A stretch of DNA of 27,229 bases from a virus. The notes under the pieces were generated by a model. The model was not told the DNA's origin. It saw nothing but the letters and a program-made list of their open reading frames with translations, and did no database searches. The translations under genes were made by a program, and so were the position numbers. Position 1 is the stretch's first letter. Each line of letters begins with the position of its first letter. The DNA is taken from positions 1-27,229 of the IMG/VR virus record IMGVR_UViG_3300032265_000118; one strand, written 5' to 3'. This document shows positions 5,544-13,226 of the stretch, in pieces.

Positions 5544-6810
5544 TGTTGATCGCGCCATTACTAATGCCAAATTTCCTATTAAGCTACAAGGCTTATTTAA
5601 GCCATCGCGATACAAAGTAGCTTATGGCGGGAGGGGTGGCGCTAAATCTTGGGGTATCGCAAGAGCGTTGTTAATTAAAGGCGCTAAAGAACCTTTACGC
5701 ATCTTATGTGCGCGAGAATTTCAAACAAGTATTAGAGATTCAGTCCACAAGCTATTGTGTGACCAGATTGAAGCCCTTGGATTGCTTGGCTTTTATGAAA
5801 TAACCCAAAACAGCATCAGGGGCAAGAACGGCACAGAGTTTGCCTTTGCTGGCCTAAAAAACAATATTGCCAACATTAAATCTTATGAGGGCGTAGACAT
5901 AGCTTGGGTTGAAGAAGCTCAAACCACTAGCCGACTATCGTGGAATATTCTTATCCCTACTATCCGAAAAGAAGGTAGCGAGATATGGATTTCGTTCAAT
6001 CCCGAGTTAGAGACAGACGAAACCTACCAACGGTTTGTTGTAAATCCTCCGCAAGACTGCATCACCATGCGGGTTAACTGGTCAGATAATCCTTGGTTTC
6101 CCGAAACCTTGCGGCTTGAAAAGGATTCTCTTAAAGAACGTGACGAGGAAGCCTATAACCAAGTTTGGGAAGGTTTGTGTCGCCAAACAGTAGATGGGGC
6201 TATCTTTGCCAAAGAAATGCAGCAGGCTGAGAAAGAGGGGCGCATAACCCGTGTGCCTTATGACGCTACCAAGCCAGTTCATGCGGTGTTTGATTTGGGT
6301 TGGTCGGACAGCACAGCTATATGGTTCTTGCAGTTTGTAGGCATGGAGACCAGGCTAATCCGCTACATCGAAGATAGTCAAAAAACCATCAGCTACTACT
6401 TGGCGACCCTGCAAACCTATGGATATGTGTATGACACTATTTGGTTGCCGCATGATGCTGAGAACAAGACATTAGCCGCTGCGGGTAGATCAATTGACGA
6501 TATTGTTAGAGCTGCTGGCTACAAAACCCACATATTGCCCAAAGTGCCAATTGTGGATTCAATCAACGCCGCTAGGACAATATTTCCTAATTGCTGGTTT
6601 GACCGTGAACACGCCGCAGATGGCTTGGCTTGCCTACGTCATTATCGGTATGAGGTTGATCCCACTACGGGACAATTTAGTCGCAACCCATTACACGATC
6701 ATTATTCGCATGGGGCAGATGCATTTCGGTATATTGCCCTTATGATTAAAGAACCCGCCAAACGTAAGAAACAAGCTCAGATTGCCACAGCTGGCAATTG
6801 GATGGGATAA
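5536..6810 (+). CDS. terL: Terminase large subunit (424 aa)
   Basis: This is the ATPase-nuclease motor that pumps DNA into the prohead and cuts it. Walker A is YGGRGGAKSWG (K37, S38), Walker B with catalytic acid is DIAWVEEAQ (121-129), and the coupling motif is SFNP (153-156). The C-terminal RNase H-like nuclease acids are D253 in VFDLGW, D307 in PHDAEN and D395 in SHGADAFRY. At 424 aa it is the size of terminase_3/PBSX-type enzymes and shorter than P22 gp2 (about 499). The start overlaps the small subunit stop by 8 nt. Head-full versus cohesive-end cutting cannot be told from the sequence. Confidence 0.93.
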   Translation: MNDVDRAITNAKFPIKLQGLFKPSRYKVAYGGRGGAKSWGIARALLIKGAKEPLRILCAREFQTSIRDSVHKLLCDQIEALGLLGFYEITQNSIRGKNGTEFAFAGLKNNIANIKSYEGVDIAWVEEAQTTSRLSWNILIPTIRKEGSEIWISFNPELETDETYQRFVVNPPQDCITMRVNWSDNPWFPETLRLEKDSLKERDEEAYNQVWEGLCRQTVDGAIFAKEMQQAEKEGRITRVPYDATKPVHAVFDLGWSDSTAIWFLQFVGMETRLIRYIEDSQKTISYYLATLQTYGYVYDTIWLPHDAENKTLAAAGRSIDDIVRAAGYKTHILPKVPIVDSINAARTIFPNCWFDREHAADGLACLRHYRYEVDPTTGQFSRNPLHDHYSHGADAFRYIALMIKEPAKRKKQAQIATAGNWMG

Positions 6811-6836
6811 TTTGGCAATGCATAAAAGGGCTAAAC

Positions 6837-9047
6837 ATGGCTGACTATCAAGCACAAGCATCAAGCGCCGATCCACGAATCAATGAAGCCATTAAGTTTT
6901 GGCGGTTGGTTAATGAAGCGGATTCTATGAATCGAGCCGAAGCGCTGAACGATATTAAGTTTGCCGCTGGCGATCAATGGCCTGTTGAGATACAGAACAG
7001 CCGTAACGTAGAAGCCCGACCCTGCCTGACTATTAACAAGATCGATGCATATATTCGTCAAGTTACTAACCAGCAGCGCCAGCAACGACCCCGTTTAAAA
7101 GTCCATGCTGTCAATAATTTGGCTGATTACAAGGTTGCCCAAGTAATTGAGGGTATTTGCCGACACATTGAGGTCAACTCTAATGCCGACACCGCCTATG
7201 ACACGGCTTTTGACTATGCCGTGCGTATGGGCTGGGGCTACTGGCGTATCAACACCCGTTACGCAAGCGAAGATTCATTCGACCAAGAAATCTACATTGA
7301 CACCATAGATAACCCATTTACGGTTTACTTTGACCCTAATTCATTGTTGCCCGATGGTTCGGATGCAGAGCGTTGTTTAATTACAACTGTTATGGATAAA
7401 AAGATATTCAGAGAGCAATATCCTGATGCTGATGATGGTGGGTCGTTTACCCAGCGTTCTACGGGTGATGACACTGCAAGCTGGGTAACCAAGGAAGATA
7501 TTCGCCTTGCTGAGTTTTTCTACATAGAGCGTGAACGTGCCAAGTTGTATTTGCTGAGTGATGGCACACGCCATTTTGCTGATTCCAATACTTTCTTTGA
7601 GCGTGTTGATGCTGCGGGTTTGACTGTTATTGACCAGCGTGAATCTTTCCGCAAAGCTGTCAAGTGGATCAAAATGACCGCTATGGAAGTTATTGAGGAA
7701 AAGACTTGGGCGGGTAAATACATTCCTGTCGTTCCTTGCTATGGCGCACAGGTTATTGTGGACGACAAGCGCAAGAAGTATGGTTTGGTGCGGTTTGCCA
7801 AAGACCCACAGCGGATGTATAACTTTTGGCGCACCAGCATGACGGAGAGCATTGCATTAGCTCCCAAGGCTAAATGGCTGCTTGCGGAAGGCCAAGACGA
7901 AGGGCATGAAAACGAATGGGCGCTGGCTAACATTAAGTCTAGTCCTGTGCTGCGATACAAGCAAAAAGACATTGAGGGCGTACCAGCTCCAGTGCCTACA
8001 AGATTGCAACCCGAAGCGCCGCCTGTTGGCATCATGGAAGCAGCTAATGCCATTTCGTCTGACTTGCAGATGGTGCTAGGCATCATGGACCCTAACCAAT
8101 TGCCAAGCGGAAATATCTCAGGAAAAGCCTTGGCGGGTCAACAAAATCAAGTGGATTTGTCTAATTTTCACTTTTACGACAACATGACTCGAAGCATTAA
8201 ACATACGGGCAAGATCATTTTGGATTTGATACCCAAAATTTACGATACCCAGCGTGTAATGCGGATTATTGGCACTGATGGTCAGCCAAGCATGGAAACC
8301 ATCAACGAGCAAAAAACCCAAGATGATGGCGTTCAGACCGTGCTAAATGATGTGACTGTGGGCGAGTATGACGTTGTGATGGATACGGGGCCAGGCTTTA
8401 TGACCCGCCGCCAGCAAGCCGTTGACGCAATGATGCCGTTGATGGCAAAGCCCGAATTGTTTAATGTTGCGGGTGATTTGGTGTTTAGGAATATGGATTT
8501 CCCAGGCGCTGACGTAATTGCCGATCGCCTAGCTGCGATGAACCCGTTGGCGCAGATTGACGAGAAATCAGATGTACCGCCCCAAGTGCAGATGGAACTG
8601 GCACAAGCCAAGAAAACTGTGCAGGATGTACAAAACCAAATGGCTGCAATGCAGTTGGCTATGCAACAACGTGCTGACATCGAGCAAGTTAAGCAAGACA
8701 ACGAAAACAAGCGTGAACTTATGCGTCAGACCGCCAAAGCGCACAACACCGAGACTATGGCAGAGGTCAAGGTCAATGACCAAAACACCCGTGCAATCAC
8801 TAGCCAAAACAAGACAGAGATTGAGGCTATTGTAGATTTGTTGCTACATCGTATGGATACAAGCCGTTTGAATGAAGAAATCGCTCGTAGAAATGAAGAG
8901 CAAAACCGATATGCACAGTTTGCCGCCCAAGACATTGGACAAGGCGCTAACCCATTGACGCAAGTGCCTATGCAATCAATGCAGCCTCAACCATTGCAAC
9001 AGCCGCAAGGACAGATGCCGCAAGCAGAACCACAAATGGGGCAGTGA
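6837..9047 (+). CDS. P22-type portal protein (736 aa)
   Basis: I placed the start at ATG 6837, preceded by AAAAGGG; the frame extends 13 codons further but without a ribosome site. The first half is a typical P22-type portal: ADSMNRAEALNDIKFAAGDQ, NKIDAYIRQVTNQQRQQRPR and GWGYWRINTRY. The mid region (LGIMDPNQLPSGNISGKALA) and a helical Gln-rich C-terminal barrel (about residues 585-736) follow. Length is close to P22 gp1 (725 aa). It forms the dodecameric ring at one capsid vertex, the docking site for the terminase and then for the gp4-like adaptor. The last 40 residues are Q/P-rich and probably disordered. Confidence 0.92.
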   Translation: MADYQAQASSADPRINEAIKFWRLVNEADSMNRAEALNDIKFAAGDQWPVEIQNSRNVEARPCLTINKIDAYIRQVTNQQRQQRPRLKVHAVNNLADYKVAQVIEGICRHIEVNSNADTAYDTAFDYAVRMGWGYWRINTRYASEDSFDQEIYIDTIDNPFTVYFDPNSLLPDGSDAERCLITTVMDKKIFREQYPDADDGGSFTQRSTGDDTASWVTKEDIRLAEFFYIERERAKLYLLSDGTRHFADSNTFFERVDAAGLTVIDQRESFRKAVKWIKMTAMEVIEEKTWAGKYIPVVPCYGAQVIVDDKRKKYGLVRFAKDPQRMYNFWRTSMTESIALAPKAKWLLAEGQDEGHENEWALANIKSSPVLRYKQKDIEGVPAPVPTRLQPEAPPVGIMEAANAISSDLQMVLGIMDPNQLPSGNISGKALAGQQNQVDLSNFHFYDNMTRSIKHTGKIILDLIPKIYDTQRVMRIIGTDGQPSMETINEQKTQDDGVQTVLNDVTVGEYDVVMDTGPGFMTRRQQAVDAMMPLMAKPELFNVAGDLVFRNMDFPGADVIADRLAAMNPLAQIDEKSDVPPQVQMELAQAKKTVQDVQNQMAAMQLAMQQRADIEQVKQDNENKRELMRQTAKAHNTETMAEVKVNDQNTRAITSQNKTEIEAIVDLLLHRMDTSRLNEEIARRNEEQNRYAQFAAQDIGQGANPLTQVPMQSMQPQPLQQPQGQMPQAEPQMGQ

Positions 9048-9050
9048 TTG

Positions 9051-9068
9051 ACCAATAAATAAATTGGT
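9051..9068 (+). other. Inverted repeat after the portal gene
   Basis: ACCAAT (9051-9056) and ATTGGT (9063-9068) form a perfect 6-bp stem with a 6-nt A/T loop, beginning 3 bases after the portal stop. There is no T tract, so it is not a typical terminator. It could protect an mRNA end or form with the hairpin just downstream. Confidence 0.4.
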
Positions 9069-9090
9069 GGTAAATTCGCCACAAACCTTA

Positions 9091-9107
9091 CCCGTCAGGT
9101 AGACGGG
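9091..9107 (+). other. GC-rich hairpin before the scaffold gene
   Basis: CCCGTC (9091-9096) pairs with GACGGG (9102-9107) around the loop AGGTA. It sits 22 bases ahead of the scaffold ATG in an 82-nt gap, and no T run follows. Scaffold synthesis is post-transcriptionally regulated in P22, so this structure might modulate translation or mRNA stability; that role is inference. Confidence 0.4.
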
Positions 9108-9129
9108 GCAAATTCTTAGGATTAAACCT

Positions 9130-10050
9130 ATGTCAGAAGTACAGGAAGCGCCACAAGCGCCGCCAAGAGTAGCCGCAAATGTGGTTACTAATGAAAACAT
9201 GGCTGAATTCGTTGCCAAGAAACTTGGTTTAGCTGATCCAGCGCCTAGCGAGGCTACAAATGTAGAGCCGCAAGAAAGCGCCGATGGACAGAGTGAATCT
9301 AATGAGAGCGACAAGGAAGCAACAGCGGTAGAGGATCGAAAACAGAATCCGAAGTTGGAAAAAAGGTTTTCAGAGATTACCAAGCAACGGGAGGCGGCAC
9401 GGGCAGAAGCCCAAACCGAGCGCCAAGCAAGGTTAGAACTGGAAGCAAAGTTGCGGGAATACGAAGCTAAAGCAAAGCCCCAAGCCGAGCCAGTAGCCGA
9501 AGAAGAACCGCAGCCCGATCAGTTTTCCGATATGTATGAATATGCGAAAGCATTAACAGACTATCGGGTAGAACACCGAATGAATGAGGAAAAGCAAAAA
9601 GAAGCACAGGCAAAGGTTCAAGCCGAGCGTACCCAATTAATAAATACTTGGGGAAAGCGGGTTGAAGCGGCAAAAGGGGAAATGCCCGATTTTGAGGAAA
9701 TGGTTGGTTCTGCTGATGTTGTTGTGAGCAACGAAGTGCGGGACGCAATCTTTGAATCAGAAGTAGGACCCCGAATCCTGTACCATTTGGCTGAGAATCC
9801 TGAAATTGGTGAACAACTGCAAGGCATGACTTTGACAAGAGCCTTGGCTACAATTGGGAAACTGGAGGCAAAGTTTGAAAAGACTGAACCTCAGACAAAG
9901 ACTACTGTTGGAAAAAGTAAAGCGCCAGCGCCGATCAACCCGATCAAAGCGTCTGCCAATGGGCCTGTAACAGAACTTGACTCAAATCGTCAATTTCATG
10001 GTAACTATCAGGCTTGGAGAGCAGCACGACTTGCAGGGCGAATCCGCTGA
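9130..10050 (+). CDS. Scaffolding protein (306 aa)
   Basis: The gene lies between portal and coat, the P22 position of gene 8, and its 306-aa product matches gp8 in size (303 aa). The N-terminus is acidic and low-complexity. Residues about 75-115 form a strong coiled coil (KRFSEITKQREAARAEAQTE, then LELEAKLREYEAKAK). The C-terminus is basic (NYQAWRAARLAGRIR), as expected for the coat-binding helix-turn-helix of P22-type scaffolds. It would direct coat assembly and leave before packaging. The upstream ribosome site is weak (CTTAGGATTAAACCT). Confidence 0.85.
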   Translation: MSEVQEAPQAPPRVAANVVTNENMAEFVAKKLGLADPAPSEATNVEPQESADGQSESNESDKEATAVEDRKQNPKLEKRFSEITKQREAARAEAQTERQARLELEAKLREYEAKAKPQAEPVAEEEPQPDQFSDMYEYAKALTDYRVEHRMNEEKQKEAQAKVQAERTQLINTWGKRVEAAKGEMPDFEEMVGSADVVVSNEVRDAIFESEVGPRILYHLAENPEIGEQLQGMTLTRALATIGKLEAKFEKTEPQTKTTVGKSKAPAPINPIKASANGPVTELDSNRQFHGNYQAWRAARLAGRIR

Positions 10051-10078
10051 CAACCCAAATTTTTTTTAAGGAAATGAA

Positions 10079-11299
10079 ATGAGCAACAATCTGCTTACCA
10101 TCTCCATGATCACCAACGAAGCGTTGATGGTCTTGGAAAACGAGTTGACTTTCTCCTCTGAAGTTATGCGCAACTATGATGATCAGTTCGCGATCACTGG
10201 TGCGAAAATTGGCGCAACTTTAAACGTGCGCCGCCCTGGTCGTTTCATCGGCACTACTGGTCCTGCTTTGAACGTTGAAGATTTCAACGAGACAAGCGTT
10301 CCTGTAACCTTAAGTACACAGTTTCACGTCGACACCCAATTTACTAGCCAAGATTTGGCTTTGTCTTTGGATATGTTCTCTGACCGTGTTCTCAAGCCTG
10401 CTGTTGCGGCTATTGCCAACAAGATCGACTTTGATGGCACAACCACAGCCAAGCTCAACACTGCCAATATCGTTGGTACTGCTGGCACACCCCCAACATC
10501 ATTGTTGACCTACCTCACTGCCCAAGCCTACTTGGACAGCGAAGGTGCGCCCCGTGATGGTCGCCGTTCATGCATTATTGAGCCTTTCACTGGCGCAACA
10601 ATCGTGGACAGCTTGAAGGGTTTGTTTGTTCCCAACACAACTATCAGCTCGCAATTCAGCAAGGGCATGATGGGTCGTGATTCTGCTGGTATGAACTGGA
10701 AGATGGATCAGAACATTGCCGCACAAACCTTTGGTTCGTATGCTGGTACTGCAACCATCAACACTAGCACCGATACTGGCATTTTGACATCAGGCTGGGC
10801 TCAAACCTCCACTTTGACTTTGTCTAAAACTGGCACTTTCACTCCTAACGTTGGTGACACTTTCACCATCGCTAACGTGTACGCTGTCAACCCACAGAAC
10901 CGTCAAGCCTACGGTAGCAACAAGCTCCGCAATTTCGTTGTCACCGCTATCAGCGGCAACAGCGTGACTGTGTCTCCTGCTGTTATCTCTGCTGGTCAGT
11001 TCCAAAACGTGTCCATCACTAGCGCTGGCGCTTCTGCTGTGACCCCATTCAACGCAACTGGCGCAGTGTCACCACAGAACATCGTTATGCACAAAAATGC
11101 ATTTACCTTGGCTACTGCTGACCTCGAATTGCCTGACGGTGTTCATTTTGCTGGTCGTGCAAGCGACAAAGACTTGGGCTTGTCATTGCGTGTGGTTCGT
11201 CAATATACAATTAACAACGATTCGATCCCAACTCGCGTTGATGTTTTGTATGGCTGGGCTCCTTTGTATCCCGAATTGGCTTGCCGAGTGGCTTCCTAA
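10079..11299 (+). CDS. P22-type major coat protein (406 aa)
   Basis: A good AAGGAAATGAA ribosome site precedes the ATG. The N-terminus (ITNEALMVLENELTFSSEVM) and the segment IGATLNVRRPGRFIGTTGPA are typical of the P22 gp5 family, as is VTLSTQFHVDTQFTSQDLAL. At 406 aa it is slightly shorter than P22 gp5 (430 aa). A central Thr/Ser-rich region (about residues 220-330) with beta alternation (TATINTSTDTG, TLSKTGTFTPNVGDTFTIA) sits where P22 coat has its inserted I-domain. It builds the icosahedral shell on the scaffold. Codons are more G+C-rich than in the tail genes, as expected for high expression. Confidence 0.92.
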   Translation: MSNNLLTISMITNEALMVLENELTFSSEVMRNYDDQFAITGAKIGATLNVRRPGRFIGTTGPALNVEDFNETSVPVTLSTQFHVDTQFTSQDLALSLDMFSDRVLKPAVAAIANKIDFDGTTTAKLNTANIVGTAGTPPTSLLTYLTAQAYLDSEGAPRDGRRSCIIEPFTGATIVDSLKGLFVPNTTISSQFSKGMMGRDSAGMNWKMDQNIAAQTFGSYAGTATINTSTDTGILTSGWAQTSTLTLSKTGTFTPNVGDTFTIANVYAVNPQNRQAYGSNKLRNFVVTAISGNSVTVSPAVISAGQFQNVSITSAGASAVTPFNATGAVSPQNIVMHKNAFTLATADLELPDGVHFAGRASDKDLGLSLRVVRQYTINNDSIPTRVDVLYGWAPLYPELACRVAS

Positions 11300-11326
11300 T
11301 CAACCCATCAATAAAGGAAACTAATC

Positions 11327-11755
11327 ATGGCTAACATTAATCCAGGCGCAGCACAAACCACCTCCAACCACCCGATTCAGTTGTCGAGCAACCAAGCCAT
11401 CCGCTTGATTGGTTCGGCTCAATCGGTCAACCTTAACAGCGTAGCCGACACCGTTGCACAGATTCTTGTGTCAGGTCGTGTCAGCGTTGCTTATGTTTTG
11501 GTAACCAATGCATCCGTCAGCTTGACCACTGCACAGGTAGCGGTTTATACCGCCCCTGCTGCTGGTGGAACTGCTGTTCTGTCTGCTACCGCACTTACAG
11601 GCGCTACCACAGCGGCTAAAGTTGTAAACACTGCTGCATCTTCAACCGATGCTGTTACAGGCCAATACCTGTATATCCGCAACACTACAGCCCAAGGCGC
11701 TGCCGCAACCGCTGATGTTTTCATCTACGGTTACGACTTGACTTTCCTGCCTTAA
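11327..11755 (+). CDS. Small head/decoration-type protein (142 aa)
   Basis: It lies 27 nt after the coat stop with AAAGGAAACTAATC before the ATG. The product is a low-charge, Ala/Thr/Val-rich beta protein (SVAYVLVTNASVSLTTAQVA, then GQYLYIRNTTAQGAAATADV) ending FIYGYDLTFLP. Proteins like this next to the coat gene usually bind the capsid surface. It is the last gene before a strong terminator, so it is likely transcribed with coat at high level. No named family is recognised. Confidence 0.6.
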   Translation: MANINPGAAQTTSNHPIQLSSNQAIRLIGSAQSVNLNSVADTVAQILVSGRVSVAYVLVTNASVSLTTAQVAVYTAPAAGGTAVLSATALTGATTAAKVVNTAASSTDAVTGQYLYIRNTTAQGAAATADVFIYGYDLTFLP

Positions 11756-11772
11756 TTTAGGCATGAAATAAA

Positions 11773-11808
11773 CAGAAAGGCCACTCCCAAAAGGGGTGGC
11801 TTTTTCTG
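11773..11808 (+). terminator. Strong Rho-independent terminator closing the head operon
   Basis: GGCCACTCC pairs with GGGGTGGC around a short A-rich loop, followed by TTTTT. The flanking CAGAAA and TTTTTCTG extend the stem. It begins 18 bases after the stop of the head/decoration gene and is the clearest terminator in the window. Confidence 0.9.
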
Positions 11809-11818
11809 CTTTGAAGCA

Positions 11819-11824
11819 TATAAT
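11819..11824 (+). promoter_or_regulatory. Candidate -10 element for the tail-fibre module
   Basis: A perfect TATAAT lies 13 bases downstream of the terminator T run. No good -35 is seen at 16-18 bp, where the bases fall within the terminator stem, so a phage or activator-dependent promoter would be needed. The next gene starts at 11848 with AAAGGGA upstream. Confidence 0.3.
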
Positions 11825-11847
11825 TTGATGAACTGAAAGGGATTGTT

Positions 11848-12114
11848 ATGTCCAGCAATTACGCACAAATTTCGGCAACAACTTTGATCAAGCAGCAAGC
11901 GGGCAAAATCAAAGGTATTTTTTTTAGTGCAGCATCGGCAACACCAACGATTGCAATTTATGATGCACAAACTGCTAGCACTAGCGTTAAAGTAATTGAT
12001 ACTTTTACCCCTGTTGCGGCAACAAATTACAATTTTTTAGATGGCATTACAACTGAAAATGGCATTTATGTTGTGATTGGTGGCACTGTTAGTTGCACTG
12101 TTTACTACGAGTAA
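11848..12114 (+). CDS. Small beta-rich phage protein (88 aa)
   Basis: GAAAGGGATTGTT precedes the ATG. The product (IKQQAGKIKGIFFSAASATP, IAIYDAQTASTSVKVIDTF, VVIGGTVSCTVYYE) is a compact beta-rich protein of a type often found beside fibre genes in aquatic phages. It is the first gene of the tail-fibre block. A minor virion role is likely but unproven. Confidence 0.55.
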   Translation: MSSNYAQISATTLIKQQAGKIKGIFFSAASATPTIAIYDAQTASTSVKVIDTFTPVAATNYNFLDGITTENGIYVVIGGTVSCTVYYE

Positions 12115-12120
12115 AAAAAT

Positions 12121-12618
12121 ATGGCTGTCTATCTCTCCCCCGTGGGCGGCGTTGCAGCCCAATTTTTCGACAATAATGGCATACCGCTTTCAGGTGGTAA
12201 GTTATATACGTATGCGGCTGGTACAACAACGCCACAAGCCACATACACGACTTCATTGGGGGACATTAGCCATTCCAACCCAATTATTTTAAATACCGCT
12301 GGGCGTGTGCCTGGTGGAGAAATTTGGCTCACTGCATCATCTTATAAATTCACACTTAAAGACAGCACAGATGCTTTAATTGCAACTTACGATAACGTTT
12401 ATGGCGTTGGTGCAGCAAGTTACCAAATTCAAAATTTCACAGGAAATGGAGCGACTACTGTTTTTACATTGTCAAACAGCTCATTCGGTGAAAACTATAC
12501 ATTTGTCTATATTAACGGTGTATACCAACAAAAGAATACTTATGATGTTTCAGGTACAACATTAACATTTTCGCAAGCGCCACCTGTTACATCATCTATT
12601 GAGATTATGTTTAACTAA
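12121..12618 (+). CDS. Head-binding/adaptor-type tail fibre protein (165 aa)
   Basis: It starts 6 nt after the upstream stop without a visible Shine-Dalgarno, so coupled translation is likely. The first about 95 residues resemble the particle-binding domain of P22-like tailspikes: LSPVGGVAAQFFDNNGIPLS, GGKLYTYAAGTTTPQATY, then PIILNTAGRVPGGEIWL and a strand ending ALIATYDNV. The C-terminal part (NFTGNGATTVFTLSNSS, then YINGVYQQKNTYDVSGTT) is a small beta domain frequent at the ends of phage fibre proteins. No depolymerase body is attached, so this may be a short adaptor or a fibre that binds others. Confidence 0.65.
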   Translation: MAVYLSPVGGVAAQFFDNNGIPLSGGKLYTYAAGTTTPQATYTTSLGDISHSNPIILNTAGRVPGGEIWLTASSYKFTLKDSTDALIATYDNVYGVGAASYQIQNFTGNGATTVFTLSNSSFGENYTFVYINGVYQQKNTYDVSGTTLTFSQAPPVTSSIEIMFN

Positions 12619-12620
12619 GT

Positions 12621-13214
12621 ATGGCTAATACAAAAATATCGGCACTTACTTCTTCAACTACCCCATTAGCGGGTACAGAAGTTTTGCCGATTGTTCAAAG
12701 TAGTACGACTAAACAAGTTAGTGTCGCAAACTTAACTGCTGGAAGATCAGTAAGCGCCGCTGATTATGTTATGTCTACTGGCAACCTTGTTCCAAGCACA
12801 GCAGCTAAAGGCGTTAATTACACTGCCAACACACCAGTATCAGGAATGACAAGCCAACTGTTAAATTGGTATGAAGAAGGCAATTGTTCAATCACTCTAA
12901 CAGCGGGTGCTGGTTCTATTACAAGTTCATCTGTTACGGCTAAATATACACGCACTGGAAGATTAGTAACAATTACTGGTTATTTGTCAATTACAAATAA
13001 TGGCACAGGATCAAGTTTTTTAAATTTAGTTGGTTTACCATTTACCCCTGGTACTGCTGCGGCTGGTGTTGGGCGTGAGGGTGTAAATACTGGATTGGGC
13101 GTTGTTATTTATATTTCAGCGGGAACAACAACTTGCCAAATGTTTACAACGACAAATACTTATCCAGTATTGACAGGATCAACAGTTAATTTTTCAATGT
13201 CTTACATTGTATAA
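12621..13214 (+). CDS. Short tail fibre / receptor-binding-type protein (197 aa)
   Basis: It starts two bases after the upstream stop. The N-terminus (TKISALTSSTTPLAGTEVL, then PIVQSSTTKQVSVANLTAG) is a widespread anchor seen on phage tail fibre proteins. From about residue 75 the sequence is a beta-rich C-terminal domain (SITLTAGAGSITSSSVTAKY, RLVTITGYLSIT, NFSMSYIV), which resembles a receptor-binding tip. The gene is AT-rich relative to the head genes, a common sign of exchange among receptor-binding proteins. The receptor is unknown. Confidence 0.6.
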   Translation: MANTKISALTSSTTPLAGTEVLPIVQSSTTKQVSVANLTAGRSVSAADYVMSTGNLVPSTAAKGVNYTANTPVSGMTSQLLNWYEEGNCSITLTAGAGSITSSSVTAKYTRTGRLVTITGYLSITNNGTGSSFLNLVGLPFTPGTAAAGVGREGVNTGLGVVIYISAGTTTCQMFTTTNTYPVLTGSTVNFSMSYIV

Positions 13215-13226
13215 AAGGAAAACGCA

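Noticed and set aside
7739-8086. 115-residue open frame on the minus strand
   Set aside because: It lies wholly inside the portal gene, has no ribosome site or family-like sequence, and is explained by codon bias of the + strand gene.
10030-10078. Possible terminator before the coat gene because of a run of eight T
   Set aside because: Only a weak three-base GGG/CCC pairing is available upstream of the T run, and stopping transcription just before the coat gene would be unlikely.
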